Of a stretch of DNA of 64,000 nucleotides, positions 1-8,962 are shown piece after piece. Within the stretch, counting starts at the first letter, position 1. Every line of letters begins with the position of its first letter. This DNA comes from Phycisphaerae bacterium. Lineage in GTDB: Bacteria; Planctomycetota; Phycisphaerae; Phycisphaerales; SM1A02. The notes below the pieces were generated by a model. It made no database searches and was not told the DNA's origin. It was given only the letters and a program-made list of their open reading frames with translations. Position numbers and translations under genes: made by a program. Where the stretch lies: NCBI GenBank assembly GCA_016795065.1, contig JAEUIU010000028.1, positions 1-64,000 on the forward strand, given 5' to 3'.

Positions 1-32
1 GCGATTCCACGTTTGAGGTTTCCAAGGTCGCG

Positions 33-665
33 ATGTTGAGTCGCTGCGCTACCTTGCTGTCGAAGGCCGTCCTCTACACGCTGGCCGCCGCAGTGTTGCT
101 TGTGACCAGCGGAGTCGGTACCGCAATTCTCTATCAAGATGGCTTACGTGGCCGGCTCCACCGCCCCGCAACCGTTCCGGTCTCTGCAGCGGACGTGGAA
201 TACTGGCAGAAGAGCACAGCAGGGGCGCCGCTTCCCCCCAACGCGGAGGCATATCACGTGGCACGTCTCGGCGGCTACCGCCAGACAACCGTTGGCGACC
301 TGGGCTCTGGCAACGGCGGGACGGTGTACCGCGTATCGACGGGATGGCCCTTCCCGGCGTTCCACGGCTCGACGTACTGGAATGAAGATTCCTATCGAGA
401 GCCTGCGCGAGCGCAGGGCGTTTGGCGGATCCCGAGCCCACGTGGGTCGGTGAGCGTTCCCATCAATCCGCTGTGGCTCGGATTGCTTGCCGACGTTGCG
501 CTTCTTGCTGCACTACTCGGCTGCATCAAGTGGGCAGTCGTTCAGTTACGTTCAAGGCGCCGCCGAGCGCGAGCTATGTGTATGGACTGCGGGTATCAGT
601 CTGGCAACGCCGGGAGGTGCCCTGAGTGCGGTCGGTCTCGCACCGGGCGTGCTTCTTCCGCTTGA
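33..665 (+). CDS. membrane protein with C-terminal zinc ribbon
   Basis: Protein of 210 residues, function unknown. One hydrophobic segment lies near the N terminus (about residues 12-33) and a second at about 147-170, so a domain of some 110 residues probably faces outside and a short tail faces the cytoplasm. The tail is Arg-rich and then forms a zinc ribbon: Cys183-x2-Cys186-Gly ... Cys196-Pro-Glu-Cys199. This arrangement is frequent in planctomycete membrane proteins. The ATG has a purine-rich stretch upstream, but the frame is open to the window edge, so a longer N terminus cannot be excluded. No homologue of known role is recognised. Confidence 0.7.
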   Translation: MLSRCATLLSKAVLYTLAAAVLLVTSGVGTAILYQDGLRGRLHRPATVPVSAADVEYWQKSTAGAPLPPNAEAYHVARLGGYRQTTVGDLGSGNGGTVYRVSTGWPFPAFHGSTYWNEDSYREPARAQGVWRIPSPRGSVSVPINPLWLGLLADVALLAALLGCIKWAVVQLRSRRRRARAMCMDCGYQSGNAGRCPECGRSRTGRASSA

Positions 666-1279
666 TCAAGCGTTGACTGTCGCGCAACGCTGCCCCGGGA
701 ACCGAGCTGTGGACAGTCCCGGATAGAGTCCCCCCGGACACGGACGCCGTCGGGACACAGCGTCTTCAGCGCGAGCGTGAATGGGCGGGCTCAACTTCGC
801 GTTCAGAGCGGTCTCCGCCGGTGTCGTGTCCGATCGGCCGCGCATCGAAAGCGCTTCTCGGCGCCGAGTTGATCCCCCGCCGGCGCTCAAACGGTGCCTG
901 CATAGGTGCGTTCGAATCCCTCGTGCACAGCACTGGCCCGCGCGACGCCGCCTCCCCCTCTGCCTTCGCTGCGCTTCGGCATCTCCCCCGCATGTACATC
1001 TGGGGAGGAACTTGGGTTCGTTTGCGGGGGAGAGCGAAACAGCGCAGCGCCGACGCTTGCCGGACCTGCTCCCCTGCGGCCTCCGAGCACATCCATCGAC
1101 TCACTCTCAAGCGAGCCCCAATTTGCCAACGGCCCGCTTGACTAATCGCGCCACCTCTCCGTCGCAACGGCCGGTAGCTCTGCTTCCGTTCGTGCCTCCC
1201 TCCCTCCGACCTCCGCGACCTCCCCTCGACGGGCGCGGGACAGGCCCAACTCTGCGGTGAAGCCGCGCGCGACAACCGC
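666..1279. other. gene-poor intergenic region with inverted repeat
   Basis: No convincing gene. Open frames here have Arg/Ser/Pro-rich translations typical of non-coding GC-rich DNA. The stretch contains a perfect 10-base inverted repeat (983-992 and 1023-1032, CTCCCCCGCA / TGCGGGGGAG) with a 30-base spacer that itself contains another GGGGAG copy, so alternative hairpins are possible. It lies between the zinc-ribbon gene and the 3' end of dnaB, which is on the other strand. Confidence 0.5.
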
Positions 1280-2833
1280 TCAATACGGAATCCCACCCAC
1301 ATCCTCATCCTCAGGCGGCAGTGCCGCCGCGTTCGCGTTCAGCTTCACCAAACGCGGCGCTGCCGGCGGCGCGGCGTGCGGCTCGGGCGGCGACGCATAG
1401 GAAATGCTCCGGAACGCGGTGCTCGCGCTATCCCAGACCATGTTCACCGTGCCGGTCGGACCGTTTCGCTGCTTCGCGACGATGAGTTCCGCCACGCCGA
1501 CCTTGTCCGGGTTGGCCTCTTCCCACTCGGGATCCGCACGGTGGTAGTACTCCTCGCGGTGGAGCATCATGATCACGTCGGCGTCCTGCTCGATCGAGCC
1601 TGACTCGCGGAGGTCGCTCATGCGCGGACGGTGGCCTTCGCGCTGTTCCGCCGCTCGATTGAGCTGGCTCAGGCAGATCACGGGGACGTCCAGCTCGCGG
1701 GCCATCGCCTTCACGCCGCGGCTGATCTCGCTGACTTCCATCTGGCGGCTCTCGACGCGGCCGCCGGCGCTCATGAGCTGGAGGTAGTCGATCACGACGC
1801 CCTGGATGCCGAAGCGTTCCTTCAGCCGCCGGGCCTTGGAGCGAAGCGCCAGGAGCGTCAGGCCGGGCGTGTCGTCGATGTAGATCTTGGACTCGGCCAG
1901 CTCGCCGGCAGCCGCGATAAGCCGACGATAGTCCTCTTGGCGAAGCATGTTGCGCCGGAGCCGTTGGCTGTCGATGCGCCCGCGACCGCAGAGCATGCGT
2001 TGGACAAGCTGCTGCTTTCCCATTTCCAGGCTGAACACCGCGACCGGGTGGCTCGCGCTGGCCATGTTCTCGACGAAGTTGAGGGCCAACGCGGTCTTCC
2101 CCATCGACGGACGGGCCGCCAGGATGATGAGTTCGCCGCGCTGGAAGCCGCTGAGCATCTCGTCAAGATCGACGAAACCGCTGGTCACGCCGGTGAGATG
2201 ACGCCCCTCGTTCTGCTCGAGAAGCTTCATCGTCTCGTTGATGAGATCGCGAATCTCCGCCGTCGAGTTGCTCTCGCGGCGCTGGGCGATGTGGAAGATC
2301 TTCTGCTCGGCCCGCTCAAGCAGGTCCTGGGCTGGCTCGCGACTCTGGTGGGCATCGGTGAGGATCTCGCCGGCCGCCGCGATGAGCTCGCGGACCGTGG
2401 CCTTCTCACGGACGATCCCCGCATAGTGCGGGGCGTTGACGGCGCTGGGAACCCCCTCGGCCAACTCCACGAGATAGTCGAGCCCGCCAACCTCCTCAAG
2501 GATCGCCTTGTCCACCAGCTTCTGGCTCAGCGTCACCAGGTCAAGCGAGCCGTTGCGGTCGTAGAGTTCGACCATCGTGTCGTAGATCAGGCCGTGGGCA
2601 GGGCGATAGAAGTCGCTCCCGCTCTTCACCACCGTCACCACGTCTCCGACCACCCGCGGGTCCCAGAGCATGGAACCCAGGAGGCTCATCTCCGCCTCGA
2701 CCGCGTGCGGCGGGAGGGACTCGAAGATCTTGGCAACGTCGACCAGATTGATCGTCTGGCGGCGCTCGCGCTGTCCGCGCGGAGCTCCGCGTCCGTCACC
2801 ACCGCCTGCAATTGCTCGATCGTCGTAGGCCAT
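1280..2833 (-). CDS. dnaB: replicative DNA helicase DnaB
   Basis: Hexameric helicase that unwinds DNA at the replication fork and recruits primase. The 517-residue protein has the DnaB N-terminal helical domain (from about residue 38, PPHAVEAEMSLLGSML) and the RecA-like C-terminal domain with Walker A ARPSMGKTA near residue 245, Walker B-type VVIDYLQLM, the H4 motif LSQLNRAAEQR and the QDADVIMMLHR segment. Length is slightly above the usual 450-480 because of a Gly/Arg-rich N-terminal tail and a Pro/Ala-rich C-terminal tail. No intein interrupts it. It follows the HU gene on the same strand, about 100 bases downstream, so they may be co-transcribed. Confidence 0.96.
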   Translation of the reverse strand: MAYDDRAIAGGGDGRGAPRGQRERRQTINLVDVAKIFESLPPHAVEAEMSLLGSMLWDPRVVGDVVTVVKSGSDFYRPAHGLIYDTMVELYDRNGSLDLVTLSQKLVDKAILEEVGGLDYLVELAEGVPSAVNAPHYAGIVREKATVRELIAAAGEILTDAHQSREPAQDLLERAEQKIFHIAQRRESNSTAEIRDLINETMKLLEQNEGRHLTGVTSGFVDLDEMLSGFQRGELIILAARPSMGKTALALNFVENMASASHPVAVFSLEMGKQQLVQRMLCGRGRIDSQRLRRNMLRQEDYRRLIAAAGELAESKIYIDDTPGLTLLALRSKARRLKERFGIQGVVIDYLQLMSAGGRVESRQMEVSEISRGVKAMARELDVPVICLSQLNRAAEQREGHRPRMSDLRESGSIEQDADVIMMLHREEYYHRADPEWEEANPDKVGVAELIVAKQRNGPTGTVNMVWDSASTAFRSISYASPPEPHAAPPAAPRLVKLNANAAALPPEDEDVGGIPY

Positions 2834-2932
2834 GCGCGACGCATCCTACGTCTGCACACTCACCGCGGAAGCGCCGGAACAACACTCGTCAGCTTGTGGA
2901 CGAGTCATCCGCAGGCAGCGCGGCCGCGCCCG

Positions 2933-3256
2933 TCAATCGTCGTCTTCTTCGCCGGCACGCACGGGCAGCGGCTCGCCGCCGAGGTGCTCCTTCATCAGCC
3001 GCCCAACCTTGAACTTCACGGTGCGCTTCGCTGGCACCGGAACGCGTTCAAGCGTCTTCGGATTCTGGGCGACGCGCGGAGCGCGATCCTTGGTCTCGAA
3101 CACGCCGAAGTCGCGGAACTCGAGGCGATTGCCGCGGCCCAGCTCCTCGATCACATAGTCGAGGAAGCACTGCACGACCTTCTTCACCTCGGCGCGGCGA
3201 AGCCCGGTTTCGTCCGCGATGCGGTCGATCAGTTCCTTCTTGGTCGTCGTCGCCAT
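2933..3256 (-). CDS. HU-family DNA-binding protein
   Basis: Small nucleoid protein that bends DNA as a dimer. The start MATTTKKELIDRIADETG is the usual HU N terminus; an in-frame ATG four codons upstream exists but adds nothing conserved. The core has the helical dimerisation part, then RNPKTL-like beta-arm sequence here written AQNPKTLERVPVPAKR, and the closing VKFKVGRLMKE. The tail of about 15 residues ends in an acidic EEDDD run, which is unusual for HU and might tune DNA affinity. HU, IHF and related proteins cannot be separated from sequence alone. It precedes dnaB. Confidence 0.92.
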   Translation of the reverse strand: MATTTKKELIDRIADETGLRRAEVKKVVQCFLDYVIEELGRGNRLEFRDFGVFETKDRAPRVAQNPKTLERVPVPAKRTVKFKVGRLMKEHLGGEPLPVRAGEEDDD

Positions 3257-3515
3257 GCGGAACCCCACTCAGGGCTGCACATCAATCGGGGTGCGTGCGA
3301 CCTCCGAATCCCATCGCCGATAGGTCGACCGCAGTTTGCGAGAATCCCCCGAACGATGCGGCGTGGACGGGATGTCCAAGCCCGATTCGGAGTATCCGAC
3401 CACGTTGGGGGAGAGTCAAGCCCTTAATCCAAGCAAGTCTCACAATGGCAAGCTCTTAGGTCGTGGCACCTATCAGGACTTCACCGGTAGCGCAATTGCT
3501 TCCTGTAGCAAGAGC

Positions 3516-3848
3516 TTACGGAGCGCTACGTTCTCGAACGCGCGTCGTAAAACGTGCGTCACGGTACGTGCGCCCGAAAAGGATGCGATCCCGCTGATAC
3601 CACTCCCGATCGACCGACTCGATCACGATCGTCGACGGCGTCGGGGATCCCATGTGGACATCGTTGCGGTTGGCCTCAGCACCGCTGACGGCCCCAAGAA
3701 GAACGGCGTTGGATGAAGGAAGCGCAATCCCGGGAGTCAACGAGGCGACCGGTCGGTGGGCACGAGGCTGGCTCGTGCACGCGCCCGACAGCGACAGGGC
3801 AAGCGCGATCGCCGCGCCGCCGATCAACCTGATCTTTCCCCGAAGCAT
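3516..3848 (-). CDS. putative lipoprotein, function unknown
   Basis: About 110 residues. The N terminus MLRGKIRLIGGAAIALALSL is a signal sequence followed by SGAC, which resembles a lipobox although Ser rather than Leu sits at -3. After Cys24 the chain is Ser/Pro-rich for about 60 residues and ends in a short charged region. I chose the Met just before the signal; an upstream in-frame start adds seven residues. It lies about 50 bases downstream of hldE on the same strand and may be the last gene of the LPS block. No family recognised. Confidence 0.5.
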   Translation of the reverse strand: MLRGKIRLIGGAAIALALSLSGACTSQPRAHRPVASLTPGIALPSSNAVLLGAVSGAEANRNDVHMGSPTPSTIVIESVDREWYQRDRILFGRTYRDARFTTRVRERSAP

Positions 3849-3897
3849 GTGCTGCCAAGAGGGTGACACGGCTCACCCGAAAGGCAAGGCCCGTGCG

Positions 3898-5466
3898 TTA
3901 GGTGCCCGTGGTTGTCCGCGCGGCGTCGAGTTTTCGGATCCTCTCGACGATGCTTGAACTGCCCAAGCCAGGCCGATGGGCCAGTAGCCGCATCTCCAAC
4001 CCGAGTTCGCGGACCAAGGCGTGTTCGTTGACTTCCTCCGGTCGATAGTCGCCGCCCTTCACGTACACGTGCGGCCGCACCGCCTTGAGAAGCTCGTGCG
4101 CCGTCGGCTCGCGGAAGATGATCAGGTAGTCAACGCAATGCAGCTCGGCGAGGATCTCCAGTCGGTCGCGCTCGGAAAAGATCGGCCGCCCCTCGCCCTT
4201 CTGTCGGCGCACTTCCTCGTCGGAGTTGACGCCGACGACGAGCACGTCGCCCTGTTGCCGGGCCTCGCGCAGGTATGCGACGTGACCGGCATGGATGACG
4301 TCGAAGCAGCCGTTGGTGAGGACGATGCGATTCCCCGCCTCGCGATGCACGGCCAGTTCGACCATGAGATCGGCCAAAGATCGCGTCTTTCCGGTGGCGT
4401 GTCCGGCGAGAGCAAGAATGGACCGACGCACCGAGGAAAGCGGAATCGGTTGGGCACCAAAGACCTCGACTTCGAGACCGGCTGCGGCATTCGCGAAGGC
4501 GACCGACTCATCCCACGCGAAGCCGTTGGCTCGCGCGGCGGCGAGCGCGGCAAGGATCATGTCGCCGGCGCCGGTGACGTCATAGACCTTTCGTGCAACC
4601 GTCGGCACATGCAGCGGATGGCCGTTGCGTTCAAGAAGCAGGGAACCGTGTCGATCAAGGGTGAGGACGACCGCCTCAAGCTGAACATCGCCAAGAAGCC
4701 GCGCGGCCAACCGGGCGTTGTGCTCCACCGTCGCATCGAGCGGCATCGCCATACCGGTGGCCAGCTCAGCCTCGCTGCGGTTGGGGGTAATCGCGTTCGC
4801 GCCACGGTAGCGGCTGTAGTCCTCGATCGCCGCCGGATCGACGAGGACAGGAATGCCCAAAGCCCGGGCGCCCTCGATGACCGCGTGGCAGAGCGTCGGC
4901 GAGCAGACGCCTTTGTTGTAGTCCTCGATGCAGATGACGTCGACCTGCGACATCGCCGCCAGGACCGAGCCGAGCAGCCGTTCCGATACGGCCCGCCCGA
5001 GCGGCTCGCGACTTTCGAAATCGAGGCGGAACATCTTCTGCGGGTGACGATGTTGGGCCAGGCCGATGAGGCTTCGCTTCACCGTGGTCGGACGGGAAGG
5101 ATCGACGATCATGCCGTCGACGGCACAACCCATCGAGGAGAGATGGCGACGCAGCGATTCGCCCTCAGGGTCTCCGCCCAGCACGCCGAAGCAGCAAACC
5201 TCGGCCTCCAGCGCCCGCAGGCACGAGGCGACGTTGCTCGCACCACCCGGCGTTTCCTTGATGTCACGCGGATCGCCGGCCATGAGCACCGGCACCGGCG
5301 CATCCGGCGAAAGCCGTTCGGCCGCCCCGTAGACGTGCTGGTCGAGCATGTAGTCGCCGATCACCATGACCCGGGCCGGACGCCACGAGGCGAGTCTCGT
5401 CAGGATGCGTTCATGCAGGTCGGTGATCGGCGCGGCAACGGGAGTGAGTCGGGTGGCGTGTGGCAC
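3898..5466 (-). CDS. hldE: bifunctional heptose-7-phosphate kinase / heptose-1-phosphate adenylyltransferase HldE
   Basis: Makes ADP-heptose for the LPS inner core: the N-terminal domain phosphorylates heptose 7-phosphate at C1 and the C-terminal domain adds AMP. The 522-residue chain shows the PfkB kinase fold (VMVIGDYMLDQH start, GGASNVA, catalytic DVTGAGDM) and, from about residue 385, a nucleotidyltransferase domain with TNGCFDVIHAGHVAYL, whose HxGH is the catalytic motif, plus VKGGDY. Length fits the fused enzyme. The start is GTG. Nine bases separate it from lpxK upstream, consistent with one operon for lipid A and core synthesis. Confidence 0.95.
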   Translation of the reverse strand: MPHATRLTPVAAPITDLHERILTRLASWRPARVMVIGDYMLDQHVYGAAERLSPDAPVPVLMAGDPRDIKETPGGASNVASCLRALEAEVCCFGVLGGDPEGESLRRHLSSMGCAVDGMIVDPSRPTTVKRSLIGLAQHRHPQKMFRLDFESREPLGRAVSERLLGSVLAAMSQVDVICIEDYNKGVCSPTLCHAVIEGARALGIPVLVDPAAIEDYSRYRGANAITPNRSEAELATGMAMPLDATVEHNARLAARLLGDVQLEAVVLTLDRHGSLLLERNGHPLHVPTVARKVYDVTGAGDMILAALAAARANGFAWDESVAFANAAAGLEVEVFGAQPIPLSSVRRSILALAGHATGKTRSLADLMVELAVHREAGNRIVLTNGCFDVIHAGHVAYLREARQQGDVLVVGVNSDEEVRRQKGEGRPIFSERDRLEILAELHCVDYLIIFREPTAHELLKAVRPHVYVKGGDYRPEEVNEHALVRELGLEMRLLAHRPGLGSSSIVERIRKLDAARTTTGT

Positions 5467-5475
5467 GACGACAGT

Positions 5476-6615
5476 CTACTTGGTCACCGATGCCGTCGCC
5501 GTCACGATCGCCGACGTCGCAGCCGGGCTTTCGGCCCCCGACGCGGACGCGGGCCGGGCGATTGCGGCGCGCAGGATCGCGAGCATTCGCTCGTCACCCA
5601 TCGTCCCGTCGGGGCCCTCCACGAACTCGATGGCAAGATCCGGAACGATCCACGGTGGCGTATCGCGCGGCAATCCTCCAACCGTTGCGAAGTGGCGAGC
5701 GAGCTTCACCCAGTCCTTCCGCGTCACCAGGAGCGCGTCGCTTCCCGCTGCTGCGACGATCGCCCGACGAACTAACGTTTCGGTCACCTGCACGTGATCC
5801 GGCGCGGAAACCTCACCCGCGATCGTCGCTCCTTCGGCCTCGGCGGCCCGACGCACCGATCCAGGGTTGCCGACGCCGGCCAGAAGGGTGATGCGCTTCC
5901 CGCGAAGCCACGAGACCGGAAGGGAATCCTTCCCGCCCTCGCCATGCCGCTCGAGCCGCCGCCAGGCATGCTGTGTCCAGGCGATCGGCGCCTTCCCATG
6001 GAGCCGCGTGATCGACTCGGCTAGCGCTCCCATCGACTGCTGATCGCTTCGCGTCACGACCACCGCCGAAGCCCGGCGAAGGCCCGATGCTGGCTCGCGC
6101 AGCCAACCGCTGGGGAGAAGACGACCGTCGAGCCCGGGGCGTTGGGCGTCGATCAGGACGATGTCCAGGTCCCGGCGCAGTTGCCGGTGTTGGAATCCGT
6201 CGTCGAGAATCACGCAGTCGGGATTGGGCGCATCAACCGGCCGACTTGAACGAGTCGTTAGGTATCGTGTGAGGGCCGCGTGCCGATCGGGATGGGCGAC
6301 CACCGGCACCTGGGGCAGGATCGCCGCGTACTCAAGTTCCTCATCCCCGCGCTCGCCGGGCGCCGCGCCGTAGCCGCGCATGCCGATCACCGGATGGTGT
6401 CCACGCTGTCGCAGCGCCGCCGCCGTCCAAGCGACGAACGGCGTTTTCCCTGTCCCGCCCGCAGTGATGTTGCCGATCGAGATGACCGGCACGGGAAGTT
6501 CGCGCACGCCGGAACCGGCATCGAAGCGGGCGTTGCGGACCCGCACCCCGATTCCATAGGCCCACGCCATCGGGATGGCCAGGAATCGGAGTCGTTCGGG
6601 AAGCGGACCGCTCAT
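5476..6615 (-). CDS. lpxK: tetraacyldisaccharide 4'-kinase LpxK
   Basis: Inner-membrane-associated kinase that phosphorylates the lipid A precursor at the 4' position. The N terminus has a hydrophobic helix (AIPMAWAYGIGVRVRNARFD) followed by the P-loop GNITAGGTGKTPFV around residue 50, typical of LpxK. Further conserved points are VILDDGFQHRQLRRDLDIVL and the later LLAGVGNP and TRKDWVKL. The C terminus carries an Ala/Pro-rich extension. It overlaps the preceding small membrane protein by four bases and precedes hldE by nine, so translation is probably coupled. The gene supports a lipid A-containing outer membrane. Confidence 0.93.
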   Translation of the reverse strand: MSGPLPERLRFLAIPMAWAYGIGVRVRNARFDAGSGVRELPVPVISIGNITAGGTGKTPFVAWTAAALRQRGHHPVIGMRGYGAAPGERGDEELEYAAILPQVPVVAHPDRHAALTRYLTTRSSRPVDAPNPDCVILDDGFQHRQLRRDLDIVLIDAQRPGLDGRLLPSGWLREPASGLRRASAVVVTRSDQQSMGALAESITRLHGKAPIAWTQHAWRRLERHGEGGKDSLPVSWLRGKRITLLAGVGNPGSVRRAAEAEGATIAGEVSAPDHVQVTETLVRRAIVAAAGSDALLVTRKDWVKLARHFATVGGLPRDTPPWIVPDLAIEFVEGPDGTMGDERMLAILRAAIARPASASGAESPAATSAIVTATASVTK

Positions 6616-7079
6616 GACGACGCCCCGTCACCGGGCGGCGGCGCGGGGGCCCGGGTCTCGCCGCGCAGCCTCGCTTCGGCGATCGCCTTGCCTAACGTGA
6701 CGTCGCGCTGCTGGCGCATGGTGCGAATCGCCTTGCGATGAAGGCGCATCGAGAGGAACGCATCGACGATCGCCAACAGGATGACCACCAGGATCGCCAC
6801 GCCCGCCGCGAGCCAGGCCAATGCGTAGGGCACCCGCCTCGCGTCGGGGTCGATGATGCCAAAGCCAAGTGTCGCCGCCATCAGGCCGGAGAGGGAGAAC
6901 ATCAGGGAGATCCGCCGCACCCTCCGCCGCTGGACCGGAATGTCGCTTCGTCCAAGGCGCGGCCAGTACCAGGCCATCGCGGCGACGAGGATGCCCGAAA
7001 GCGAGACCGCCAACCACGGCGCCATGTGGGTCGCGGCGAGGAAGGCGAAGTCATCCCGGATCGGCGTCACGGCGTCCAT
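6612..7079 (-). CDS. small two-helix membrane protein, function unknown
   Basis: Protein of 155 residues with hydrophobic segments near residues 18-35, 55-70 and 80-102, then a basic cytoplasmic tail with coiled-coil character and a Pro/Gly-rich end. I start it at the ATG (MDAVTPIRDD) whose A is the last base of the maf stop codon, a TAATG junction that implies translational coupling; a longer open frame upstream merely reads through maf in another frame. It overlaps lpxK by four bases. No family recognised, but its fixed place between maf and lpxK suggests an envelope-related role. Confidence 0.7.
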   Translation of the reverse strand: MDAVTPIRDDFAFLAATHMAPWLAVSLSGILVAAMAWYWPRLGRSDIPVQRRRVRRISLMFSLSGLMAATLGFGIIDPDARRVPYALAWLAAGVAILVVILLAIVDAFLSMRLHRKAIRTMRQQRDVTLGKAIAEARLRGETRAPAPPPGDGASS

Positions 7080-7711
7080 TATGTCGCATGCTCCCGGGAA
7101 TCGCGTTCGCGGCGAACGCCCAGCCGACCGAGGAGCGGCACGACGCGAAGCATCGGCAGCCCCATCACACCGGTCGGGTCGCCGTCGCAAGTGACCGGCC
7201 ATCCGGCCGCGACGCGCTCCGAGTAGTTGTAGGCGCCTGCCTTCCCCTGCCACGTCCCGCCGTCCACGTACTCGTCGATGGCGGCGTCTGCGATCGCGCC
7301 GAGCCGCACCGTGGCGACGTCGACGAAGATCAGCCGGGCGATGGCGTCCCGATCCACCGGCACGATGGTGACTCCGGTCACCACGCGATGGGCGCGATTG
7401 CGCATGGCCCGGAGCATCGCGGCAGCGTGTTCGGCATCGCGGGGCTTGCCTAACAGTTCGTTCTCGTGCACGCAGATCGTGTCCGCTGCGAGAATCACGG
7501 CATGGGCCGGCGCGCCCTGGGTCACAACCCGCCGGGCCTTGAACCAAGAGAGGGCCATGACGAATGCCTCGGGCGCAACGGCGCCGCACGGCAAGCCTCC
7601 GTCATCGATGTCGCTCTCGATGACCGTGGGCGCGAAGCCCGCCTCGCGGAGAAGGAGCCGCCGACGCGGTGAGGCGCTGGCCAGAACCAGCGGGTGGGCG
7701 AACTCAGCCAC
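7079..7711 (-). CDS. maf: Maf-family nucleotide pyrophosphatase
   Basis: House-cleaning enzyme that hydrolyses non-canonical or modified nucleoside triphosphates to monophosphates; some members affect septation. Recognised by the N-terminal signature LASASPRRRLLLREAGF, the ADTICVHENELLGKP segment with the catalytic acidic residue, and the AGAYNYSERVA region. At 210 residues it is a normal length. The start is GTG and overlaps the upstream glycosyltransferase stop by eight bases. Embedding in an LPS operon is probably not functional coupling. The ELLG codons contain a 12-mer repeated elsewhere in the window. Confidence 0.92.
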   Translation of the reverse strand: MAEFAHPLVLASASPRRRLLLREAGFAPTVIESDIDDGGLPCGAVAPEAFVMALSWFKARRVVTQGAPAHAVILAADTICVHENELLGKPRDAEHAAAMLRAMRNRAHRVVTGVTIVPVDRDAIARLIFVDVATVRLGAIADAAIDEYVDGGTWQGKAGAYNYSERVAAGWPVTCDGDPTGVMGLPMLRVVPLLGRLGVRRERDSREHAT

Positions 7712-8759
7712 TGCCGCTCCTGCCTGGCAGGGCGCGACCGCTATCGATCGCAGCTAACACGTCGCTGACAGAGATTTCCCGCATCAGAGCGTCGCCCAGC
7801 GTGAGATCCCGATAGCTCCCCCGAAAGGCGGCGGCCCGGGCCGAGCGCACCACGGCTCGCTCTCGCCGATAGGGTCCGACCGTGGTCGGGTCGGTTGGGC
7901 CGAAGAGCGCCACGAGAGGACGCGCGAAACCAACCGCGATGTGCAGCGGCGCCGAGTCGTTGGCAACGACGAGGGCACTCTCGGCGATCACCGCCATGCC
8001 CTGACCGACCGTCGTCTTCCCGCTCAGGTCGATCGATTCTCGTGCCGACTCGCCTTTCGGCAACGCCGCCTGCACCTGGGCTGCCTCCCCGGCCGTGCCC
8101 ATGTACACAATGGACCCGTGCCCTCGCTGGCGAATCGCCGGAGCGAGTTCAGCCCATCGTTCCGCGGGCCAATCCTTGGTGATCCAGCGGCTGGTCGGCG
8201 CGAACACCGCGTACCCATCGTCGATCCCCAGCCGAGCGCGTTCCGCCTTCCACCAGGTCCGGTCGGCTTCGCTTACGTACAGCGTGAGATCCGCGATCGG
8301 CCGGATACCCATCGCCCGCAGGAGCCCCAACATCCGGTCGACGGTGTGACGCTCCTTGATCTGGTAACGCTCGGTCACGCCTAGCCAACCCAGCTCGCGG
8401 GCGTCGCGAAATCCAACGCGCCGACGGGCCCTGGTCGAGAAGGCGATGAGCCCGCTGCGGCCTAGGCCTTGTGCGTCGAGCACGAGATCGAAGCGTCCGC
8501 GAAGTGCCCCGACCCAGCGCCGAAAGTCGGCCATCACCGAAGGCTTCCACCACGCCCGCCAACGACCTCTCGGAAAGGGCACGACCTCGTTCACCGCGGG
8601 GTGGGAACGCACCGCGTCGACAAACGAGTCCTGTACGACCCAAGCGATATGAGCCTGCGGATAGGCCGCTCGCATCGAGACCGCCAGCGGCACCGATCGG
8701 CACACATCACCGAGCGCACTCGGTCGGATAATGAGGATCGAGTTGGCGGCGGTGGACAA
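7704..8759 (-). CDS. glycosyltransferase family 9, LPS heptosyltransferase type
   Basis: Likely transfers ADP-heptose to the LPS core. The GT9 start ILIIRPSALGDVCRSVPLA is clear, with VFAPTSRWITKDWPAERWAEL in the nucleotide-sugar half and the later ALVVANDSAPLHIAVGFARPLVALFGPTDP, a standard GT-B donor-binding stretch. The length of 351 residues fits WaaC, WaaF or WaaQ; which one cannot be told. The start is TTG without an obvious Shine-Dalgarno sequence, so it is uncertain. It is the first gene of the run ending at hldE, whose product is the donor for such enzymes. Confidence 0.88.
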   Translation of the reverse strand: MSTAANSILIIRPSALGDVCRSVPLAVSMRAAYPQAHIAWVVQDSFVDAVRSHPAVNEVVPFPRGRWRAWWKPSVMADFRRWVGALRGRFDLVLDAQGLGRSGLIAFSTRARRRVGFRDARELGWLGVTERYQIKERHTVDRMLGLLRAMGIRPIADLTLYVSEADRTWWKAERARLGIDDGYAVFAPTSRWITKDWPAERWAELAPAIRQRGHGSIVYMGTAGEAAQVQAALPKGESARESIDLSGKTTVGQGMAVIAESALVVANDSAPLHIAVGFARPLVALFGPTDPTTVGPYRRERAVVRSARAAAFRGSYRDLTLGDALMREISVSDVLAAIDSGRALPGRSGSG

Positions 8760-8962
8760 GCTGTTTCGTCAGCGAAGTGGACGTCCCTACGTACGTCGAT
8801 CACCCCAACTTTGTTATGTTCGGGGCCAGTGAGGGGTGAGTATACGAACGGGTCGCATCCGTCCCGCTCTTCGGGCCGTACTCATCAAGTGCCCTTTCGA
8901 AGGTTGTAGCCGGTTGACACCGGCGGTGGCCTCCAGAACACTGCCCTGACGCCGTCACACTC
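8760..8962. promoter_or_regulatory. divergent intergenic region
   Basis: Two hundred bases separate the LPS run on the minus strand from the kinase gene on the plus strand, so promoters for both must lie here. It includes an ACGTACGT palindrome near 8790 and an AT-richer stretch CTTTGTTATGTT near 8810. No confident -35/-10 pair can be assigned. Confidence 0.4.

Noticed and set aside
899..920. GTTCGAATCC as a tRNA T-arm
   Set aside because: The flanking bases do not form the 5-base T stem, and no anticodon or acceptor arm can be built around it.
766..1308. 180-residue minus-strand open frame after dnaB
   Set aside because: Arg/Ser-rich composition, no domain, overlaps dnaB end; typical of non-coding GC-rich DNA.
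1631..3427. 598-residue plus-strand frame opposite dnaB and HU
   Set aside because: His/Leu/Asp-rich antisense shadow of two well-identified genes.
4021..5775. 584-residue plus-strand frame opposite hldE
   Set aside because: Antisense shadow of hldE and lpxK with no recognisable domain.
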